Assembly (NCBI RefSeq): GCF_964204865.1
Contig: NC_135251.1
Location: 22,320,001 to 22,384,000 of the forward strand
DNA length: 64,000 nt
Direction of reading: 5' to 3'
Origin: Styela clava
Taxonomy: Eukaryota > Chordata > Ascidiacea > Stolidobranchia > Styelidae
The notes under the pieces are model-generated. The model did not search any database and was not told the origin of the DNA. It saw only the letters and a program-made list of their open reading frames with translations. Position numbers and translations under genes: made by a program. Shown here piece after piece: positions 54,999 to 64,000 of this stretch; position 1 is the stretch's first letter, and each line of letters begins with the position of its first letter.

Positions 54999-55168
54999 AC
55001 CCATGTGTATATCCGCGGGTTCAATCTATATGCGGGTGCTAAAACCCATGAGTTAGGGTTAGTATGGGTTCAAATATCCGTAAAACAAAAAAAATCCATT
55101 GGCGCAATAGTATGTAGGTGCAATTGACGTGGGTTCAAATGTACGTGGGTTCAAATGTAATGGAACCA
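54999..55168. repeat. Short interspersed repeat rich in 'TTTGAACCCA', MITE-like
   Basis: Starts GGTGACCGTACATTTGAACC and ends with two copies of 'gtgggttcaaatgtac' or a variant, then TGGAACC. The ends are therefore inverse over about 13 bp. Internal 'ttgaaccc'/'gggttcaa' blocks recur five times. Confidence 0.6.
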
Positions 55169-58100
55169 TTTTTTAATATTTGACTATAGGTCAGATATAG
55201 GTTTTATAGGTCGATAGCATCGACAATACTCATAAAAAAATAATCGCAATATAAAAAAAATTACAAATAGAGTTGTGTTCATTCAACAATGATTGATTAC
55301 CAACTTAAATCAGTGGTGTTCCACTGATCACTTAAATCTGAATGTTGTGTTTTATACTCGTCGATGCTAGAAGCAGGCTAACTCGTAGCATCAAATTTTT
55401 ATTTTTCCCGACTGAGGATGGTTTCTGACATACGAAGACATAGATACGGATTAAATTTTGTACACGTTAAGAACCATATTGATTCAAATGAAAACAGGTA
55501 TCACTGCATATCTAGCAAACTGCCAAACGATTGCCAATGTCTAATTGGCTACGTAGTTTCTCAACCCAAAAACTTTCCCGCTTTTTTATTTAGTTTATAG
55601 ACACGCCCATAACTTCTATAATCTAGATTCTAGATCAACAGCATAGCCTAGGGCCCATCTTGCGCATTCCTTAAAAACTTTGTTATAGAATGACATAAAA
55701 CTCAACTAAACGGCAAAGTCGAGTCGTGAATTTAGTTGTGTCACGAGTAAAGTAATCGAGCACTGAATCTGACAGTAAATAAAAAGTATGACCGATATTG
55801 CAGTGCTTAGACAAAACACAAGGGGATGATGAAGGTATGGGATTTTGTATAAAAATCGATACCAACTATCCAATAAATGACTAATTATTGTATAATAAGG
55901 TACTAAAGACGAAAGAACGTTTAATAAGGGTGAGTTTGTGAGTTTTCGTTGTATCCAATGATTGATATATTCCACTTCACCACGAGCATAACCGGAAGTT
56001 ATGATATCTTATTTCTATCATCGTTAGTGTTTGGCAAAATTAAATTTTCCAAGGATACTTCTGTCATATACCGATACCAACATATGATTAACTCCAATGT
56101 AGTTAATATGACACCCATCATGTCAAGGATGCAATATGGTCGAAAGGCCATCATCTTCCGACTTGGTCATACACTATTAAAAAAATCGAAAAATTCAAAA
56201 GTTATATTGCATACCTTGGATTTTTTTTATCATTTGATATCGTAATTGCATATGTAAAGCTATCCACAAATTTCATATGGCCATGGCTAGCAGTACTAGA
56301 GACTGATTTATTGGTAACTCGTCTTTTATATCTGAACTCTGTTGTTATACTTGACTGTGTATGTCTGTGGAATCACGGTGAACTAAATCCACATTGTCAA
56401 CAGTGCTACCCGCTGGTATATTACGTAGGGTATGAATGAAATGACTTTACTATGAGAAAAGAATGCGTCTTACTTGTAGGCACATGTACAAAAGGCGACG
56501 ATACCGAATACAATGAATTCTACAAGTGGTGAGTTGTAAAACTTTTACTTACGGTAGTTAGAATAATTCTGGTATATCTATAAAGATGCATGCGCGCTTA
56601 ACAAAGAATTGTTTTGTAGATTGTCATACTAACAAGTTATGAAAATGTGCGAAATGTTTCAAATTGGGTGAAATACAGAAAATTAACAACTCTCGAAATG
56701 GCAAGTTTGCCATACAAAACTGACCTTCACACCGTTTTAAAGATATCGACAAAAAGTTTATTTCACGTGGTGTCGTGTATAGTAGTACTATAACTATGCA
56801 CGTCAAAAAAAAAAATTCCATTACAATACTGTTGACTTTTAAGCACTTTGGTGAATCGTAAATAGTAGGACAGGATGCTAATTTCATATTTGACAGGAGA
56901 AGAGGAAAGTCGATCGACCAAGGTAGAGATTTCGATGCAATACGCTGTAAGGAAAGATGTGATCTCGATTCAACTTGGCAAATCATTGACTACAGCGCTA
57001 ATTGGTATATGTTTTATTGCCATAACATAACAGAGTCACTCACTATGTGGTCAGAAGTCGTGTTGCAATATTGGCGGTTCCAAATCCCGCGGTGGTGGAA
57101 ACACCATGTCACAACTCACGAGTCACGATCAAACAATATTCTATCTTGTCGTGTTGGTCTAATTTTACTAGCAAACATTACTATGGAGTGCATAAAACGG
57201 TACCTCCCCGTTGTGTTTTGAAAAGTCTTACGCATTTCTATTCAAGAACCGCGTGATGGGTTAGCATATCTTTGCACCAGTTTATTTGACAATCTCGGCA
57301 TTTTTTCCACAAAAGTTGTTGACGGATGTTAACATCCTGGAATTGTAAACCTTGTTTAGACAAATGATATGGATTGGTGAAAATTGAAAAACAAAATGAC
57401 GATGAAGTGTAAATTAAACGACGCATTCGCTTTCATTAGAAAATGCTCTTTTGGGCCCCGATGCCCAATCTTCGATACCCGATTTTCAATGATTCTTACA
57501 TTAACGTACGTTGTCAATCTGTCACCCGCAACATATTTATGAAGGTGAACACTGAGAGCTATATATTTTAATAAAGGACAGGCAGCTCCAGCGTGTCATA
57601 ACTCGTAATAAATTAGTTAACCATGAAACTACCGTTTGCAATCACGCTGCGACAATGATGATTCAATTTTCAATACGAAAATGAATAACTTCATGATATA
57701 TATGTTACATGAGTTGAGTAAAGAAAATGTCCGTTGTAGTAAAAACATAAAAGAAGCCAAATTTTCACGCTAACAACAGTGAAGCAAACTGCATGGAAAA
57801 GGAAAGCTATAAATATTTTAGGACACGAATACTTTCTGAGTGACTGCTTTTATCAAAAATTAAAAAGATTTCGCAATTTTTTACACAAGTAGATAAAATA
57901 TCATACCTCCGTACTCTCTAGGCCTATATATATCTAATCGTGGTATTACCATTTGTTTTAGGGAAATGATAGCTCTAAAATATGCGTTGAATATATATTT
58001 CATATATATTAGGTAAATATTTACGTTCTTTATTCTTCCGAAATAAGTCGATACGACAATGCTGAACGAATTATTTTCATATTTGGTAAGTGTTAGGTTT

Positions 58101-61100
58101 GAAATATACTTAAAATCGGTGAGATATTCGATATTTTGCCCTGACTTACGTAGTGTGTACAATTGTATTGAGTTTCAGACTGTCTTGTCCTCCTGGTTCC
58201 TTATCCGAAAATGACTAAATATGACAACCATCTTTTGTTAAGAAATACGTTATTCAAATGATTGTCAGACAACGATAGCACACAAATTCTGAAGCACAGT
58301 AAGATATGATAATATCGATAGATTTTGAATGTCGCAAGAATTGAAAGTTTGCGGTTTACTGATCTATTATTCGCTTTTCTGGGTCTCACAAGATTAGATT
58401 TGAAGATTTAAAACCGTGTCATTTAAGTGGTTTCCGTAGTGGACTGTAATTTTCCGTTTCAGCTCCGTAAGTTTTGCTCGTAGCCCGCGGCTGATATTTT
58501 GGAGTGGTATCGTACTGTGTAACCAATGAGAACATGTTAAAACTTAGAAATTGCCGGGCATGAATTCTTTTTCAGTATTTTTTATTCAAACTAGTAAAAT
58601 ATTACATAAACGGTATCTTCATATGGAAAGTTCTGATCCGAATAAAAGTTTAATTTTGATCTCTGACGTCATTCGGAAAAATTATGACATTTTGAAAAAT
58701 GATAATTTTATCTCAACTCGTATTGGCCAACGGGGTATTGTCCATCAAAATGGGTGGAAGTGAAAAATGTTTTGAATATTCGAAAGACATTTAAAAGACA
58801 AAATATTCTGCATTCGATTTCTGAATCAAAATGTATTCGATTTTGGCAAATCTTCAAGATTAGTTGAGCCCAAATCATTTTGGTATTTTCTTGTAATAAT
58901 TCCAAAATTTTATGAAATTCAGTAAAAACACTACTCAAACAACTTAATGTGGAGCGGGAGATCAAGGTCGTAGCGAAATTACTTTTCATGTTCGCGCATA
59001 AACTTGTGACCAAACACTCAAGGTTATAATTCCAAACTATAAAATGTACTAAATGGTTGAGATCAATCAATAAAATGATGTGTAACTGTCTGTGTATGAA
59101 AGATGTCAACTTAAAAAAATGATGTTAATGATAAAAAAGGTTTGTTTGTTCAATTCAAACCAAATCAAATGACCCGGTCAAGCATGCATTTGTTACAAAT
59201 AATTATTTCGAAATTTGTCGAATTTTGTGGGAAGAAAATAAATTAGACATTGTTATACGTATGCCTCTATCTACGCTTTTAATCTCTTGATACATATTCA
59301 ATATTCATAAGTCGGCACTTTGATTCGGCGATTTTTGATCAGCCTGTCATTTCCAGGGTATTCCGTAAACTTTCCGGCATAGCCCCAGTGAGACCTCATT
59401 CCTGGTTTTGTACATAAATAGTGGACGACAATGCTCAAGCAATTGCGAAATATTTTGTTTTATAGCTCAAATTGTCGCCGGTACGAGCGAATTGTGCGTA
59501 TAGGACGAACGGGTTGATAATACAGTTTACTCATTCAGAATATTAATGATTTACCAGCGGAACGTTGACTCAATTAATGTCATGAGAAATATATATCAGA
59601 GGTTTAATGAACCGAAATCACAGAATGTTGAAGGTAATTTTAACTTTAAGCGTTATTGTAGAAGTCCCGTGATTAGATTAGAAACACTTTGAACAAAACT
59701 TGGTTCGATGCAAACGTATAATATTACTTTGCAGTCAGTGTAGTTTCCACTTATTGGAACCTGAAAACGGTACCTCAAGTTAGCAACGTCAAATTATATG
59801 TGATACTGCTAGAAAAACTAAAATCGTAATAAGTCAGTTTCAGCAATTGCGTTTTTGACGTGGCACTGATCCTTTATTATTATTAGAAGAACATGTGATT
59901 TGAAATTTTCTTTGTCTAAACATTGCCGAATTTTACTTTCGCTGTTGGATAAGATAAAAAGAGTCGTCCTCGTGATTTATTTTACTTTATGGTACGTCTT
60001 CAATATTTGCATTATTCATTAGCAGGAGAAGTAGAATTTAGACGACTCGACTGACAAGCTTGTGGCGGCTGTATCGTAGGAACTGCTTGATTTACTTAAG
60101 CTTAGTCGATAAAAGGTCGACCAGAATGAACGTTTTACGTCAGTGCAGCAAAAAATGAGATACAAATAGTCAGTTTGAGGCTCAAAACCACTGGAGTGAC
60201 CTTTTGTAAAGGTGCCTTGCCTCGCCCACGTTATTACGTTCAATACCAAACTCAGAAAATTACCTCATATGGCGCCAAATTATATGACTACTGCGCAAAT
60301 ATTTGACTATGAAAGTATCCTTATACTGCCGTGCTATACAGCTTTTTAGTATCTAGTATAAAATAATCTGTACCATGAGATGTAACAGCTTTATTGATGA
60401 CTTATTTTTGTATAGGACAATGAATCGGTTGTTACAAATAACACGTGCTTGATGACGTAGTGATGTGCAAGTCAGACTTTTTTCTGTTCTACGGGTCTTA
60501 AATTACTTCCGGATACGCTATTGTACTGTACAAAAAGTACCTGCTGCTTCCCATACGATTCGAAATTGAGTTACAAGCCCTAAATACGAAATGTCATATT
60601 TAATCGCCAGTTTGTATCAAACATGTTTTGTATCTTATATACTTATTGTCACATTGTTAGACCATCAAGTGGTATCTTGGTTCGGAATATGTTCGTCAGG
60701 CAAACCTGGAAAGTCATCCGAAGTGATATCATGCAGCGTTGTGACATATAGCACGTAATATGTTTATATTGTCTGTGTCGCGGTACCTATGTTTGCACTT
60801 GAGGATTTTTTTCGTCTGTAATAGCATACGCTCAATAAATTCGTCGAAAATGTTTGACATTGAGTGATGCTGACAAATAAAATCATTTTACACGGAATTT
60901 AGATCAATAATTTCCATCGTAACTCAATCAGTGACAAATAATTGACATATATATATTTCTGAAAAATGGAACTTTGCATACAAGAATTGTGCAAATGGAC
61001 GGCCAGTCTGGTACGTGCGCAATTTTCGTGGTACAAAATTGACCGTTTCATTTTAGCGCGAACACAAGTTTACTGACTTGGTGTGTGTTTTGCTATCCGC

Positions 61101-64000
61101 TGAGACACGTAAAAATACATAATGTTGATTTGTTTATGTTTCGGAAAATTTTGTACAATCACGCTTACCCACAAATTTGTGTTAAGTATCAAAATTCTGG
61201 TATGTTATGTTTGGTATATTGTGAAGAGGGCCATGGAAGATTTCGGGTTCGCGTTCATTATCTGATTCGAAATTTAAAATAACGAGGCACATCAATTAAA
61301 CTTTGCATGAAATATGTGCGATATTTTTATATAGAAAATAGTGAGTTTCAGGTGTCTTTTTTATCATCATTTTCACTCTATGATTTGATGTATTATGAAT
61401 CGTGCAGCTATGATATTTTTCAATAATTGAACAATGTTCCGTTGATCCACGATACATCTTTGGCTCATGTTCAATAAATATTTCGAAACTTTAGTCTGTA
61501 ATCACATTGAGTTTTGAAAATCTATTTCTATCAAGAAATTTTATCTTTGCTTTCGGTCATCGCATATGACTTGGTATATCCCAGAATTATTCACAAAAAA
61601 TGTTTTGTTAGGTTCAGTGTTTTAATTTGTTAATTGCAAAAGTTCAGTTCACTGAAGTAATTAACCGAAACACGAGAACGGAGTCATCACCATTTGACGG
61701 ATTTGGGATATCCTGTCAAAGCGTAACAACGCTCTGATGACGCTACGCAGGCCGCTACACTACGCGCAGAATGAGTGATCGAATAAGTTGTAATTCGAAC
61801 CATATTTGGAACAAATACTACATTATACATATCTTGCCTTCCTTCCTTACAAAAATTTTCAAACGGTCATACATTATTAAGAAAAATAGGAATTTTCGTT
61901 CGTTAATGAATTAACGTTGATATACCAGCAACTTCATTCGGACTTATATAATTTTTAGGGCACAATTTTTTGATAAGACGGGTACCAACTGCTGAAGTAG
62001 CGCTGAATGCGATTTTCCTATCATTATACAATACCTGTTTAATCTCCCTCAGTACATGTTTTATATATGCAAAATATGATATATTCAAACGCGACCTTTT
62101 CCACAAATATGACGATAAGAGCAATATTCGATGGCTTTATAAGGCATGAATAGCCCTTGGTAGTGTTAATGTTATTAAATGTACAGGTTTTCTAATAGTA
62201 TAGTGACTTGTCGGAATTTTAGGAGTGAAATGCATGCATGTGTGATGTTTACGATATTCGGTTATTTCATTGTACCACCCGGTACTTAATTATTAATAAC
62301 CCAATATATTATCTCGTTTAATGCGGGACAATATTTTATTATCGGTATTGTGTATGTGCCAATATAATAGGTGATCGTTAACGCGCTTTAGAACCGCACT
62401 ACGTTATTATCGTCCAGATTTTGGCGATAATCAACCCCCTCGGGTCAAATAACCACAGAAAAATTTTGCACTGCAACGCCTATACCAAGTAACGTGATTT
62501 GCCGCGCCAAAGCTGCCATTCTAGCTTTCCAGACGACAATTGAGGCTAAAAGAAAAAATTTGCAGTCTTTTGTCTGTCTAATTTACGCTTTGAATGATTT
62601 CGTATAAATCGTGAAGTGAAATTGGTAGAGAACACAGTATATTTTGAATTTGTCGAGAGTAAGAAATTTCATTAATGCTTGAATGTCTGAAGTATTCTAT
62701 TATTTGGTAGTAATTTTTAGATGTAAGTCAAAAGTGTCGACTGATTCTTGTTGTGGAATAATCGTTAAAATTATAAAGAAGAACAGTGCAGCATTCATTT
62801 TCGAAATGATTTCATTATTTAAAATAATGTATCGCGAGTGCGCTTTTGCAACGAGATGGCTACGGTTACGAAATATCGTCGCGTTGTCAAGTAGGATTGT
62901 TTTCTTAGGTTGCTGCAATTTTCAACGTTGTAATTTTAAATAGCTGCAAGGCATAGCGTACGCACCGTCGTCGACATTCGACATGTTAAAGCACATATTC
63001 CCGTAAGACTAAAAGATTTATCCACTTATGGGCCACGGTTGAGCGCGCACAGGTCCACTTTATTCAATTAGCCGGCGTCACGGCGAGTCGAGTTAAGGCA
63101 TCGAGGTTGTATAATTCCTTCGGGATCGTAGTATCCCTGCGTTTTATTATAAGCCGTGAATTGCAATAAGTAACCTAAGCTTATCCGTTCAGTAGCAAGC
63201 CTTGTTGGACTCCACAGGGAATTCGTGATGCCGACATCATGAAAGGTTTACAATAATGTGCGATGGTATGCAACGTAGAACGTAACAGTAATGTTGATGG
63301 TGGCTGTAATACTGTATAGTGAGAGCGAACGGTCTCTCAGTCAAGTTATAGTAAAGCGAATGGGTTTCACTTGCTGTAAAATGTGAATGAAACCTCCTCT
63401 TTACTTAGCGGAATTATAGCGGTACTGTGCGATTAAGAGCGTTTTGTATGTATAAAATGCATGTACGTTACACATTATTGCATGTTGTCCGCTTTACACG
63501 CATTTTGAGGGCATCGAGGGTACGCCGAGTCTTGGGAGCGCATTCGTGCAGATCTCATACAAATTACCGACAGCAAGATGTTGCTTTCAATTTGATTAAT
63601 GATAGAAATATGGGGAGTTTATGGTTTACGCGGGGCAACGAATCAAATGTATGACAGGGAAGATCTACGTGCATAGAAAAACAATTTATAATGCATGTTA
63701 TCGAAATGGCGATTAAATCAATGTAGCTAATTCCAATTAAACCCCAAAGAGACGTGGCACAGCTTGCACGATTACGAATCACGCATTTTTCTATCTTTCA
63801 GTACATTAACCCTTGCAGTGCTTATTGATTCGACATCTTACTATGTCATCTCGCATCCAATTAACGCCTATACAAATGGGGTTAATGCCAGAGACATCGA
63901 CAGATAATTAATGATAAACAAATCGACTTCGGAAAGTGCAGTGTCTTCTACAGGCACGGATTCTTCAGCGTTCTTTTTACCACGCATGAACACGGTTTCC
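55169..64000. other. About 8.8 kb without recognised genes, CpG-richer
   Basis: I read both strands and see no spliced family member, tRNA, or recent transposon. ORFs are 60-133 codons, lack family features and overlap each other on opposite strands. CpG is visibly more common than in the gene bodies to the left (17 versus 7 in two 480-bp samples I counted). Confidence 0.45.

Noticed and set aside
55060..55080. TTAGGG-like repeats (also near 52852)
   Set aside because: Only two units each and inside dispersed repeats; not telomeric DNA.
57050..57115. tRNA-like 'ggttccaaatcccgc'
   Set aside because: No acceptor-stem pairing or A box at the right distance.

Overview
The window is animal genomic DNA: AT-rich, with GT-AG introns of a few hundred bases to about 2.7 kb, and single-copy metazoan housekeeping genes. 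The short introns, compact gene spacing, tRNA-derived SINEs and many small palindromic DNA transposons suggest an invertebrate, possibly an ascidian tunicate. The phylum is inference; the gene identities come from reading the spliced exons against well-known families.

Layout: 1-3741 (+) is the 3' part of the corepressor CtBP. 6724-8262 (-) is a single-exon ARIH2 (RBR ubiquitin ligase) and 8651-9034 (-) is NDUFA6 (complex I LYR subunit). 9.9-18.1 kb is a mobile-element island: a decayed Gypsy-type pol tail, a ~196-bp tandem array, and a 6.03-kb DNA transposon (12029-18059). 18479-18586 (-) is a first coding exon of an unassigned gene with a palindromic E2F site upstream. 19523-36069 (+) is NCAPG (condensin I subunit G, 19 exons, 991 codons). 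36734-41454 (-) is RNF113A/CWC24 (8 exons, 314 codons), convergent with NCAPG and head-to-head with SDAD1. 41744-51429 (+) is SDAD1 (16 exons, 685 codons). 53151-53696 (-) is an unrecognised 181-codon ORF. From about 55.2 kb to the end I find no gene.

The most unusual object is the transposon at 12029-18059. Its 88-bp outer termini match at 85 of 88 positions, and long, internally repetitive inverted subterminal regions lie inside them, as in Foldback elements. It encodes a MULE/NOF-like DDE transposase (D, D followed by C-x2-H, E). Fused downstream are an ULP1-like (C48) cysteine protease and a USP-like (C19) deubiquitinase that keeps its Cys, His, Asp and zinc ligands. The reading frame is broken by one stop and three frame changes. 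Four genes in the window concern ubiquitin (ARIH2, RNF113A, the element's USP) or SUMO-like removal (the element's ULP), but only the element's two domains are physically linked.

Other points: CtBP carries Gln where the catalytic Arg of the family is expected. Introns hold hAT-like MITEs, some with visible 8-bp target duplications, and copies of one SINE family. The gene-free right end is visibly richer in CpG than the gene bodies.
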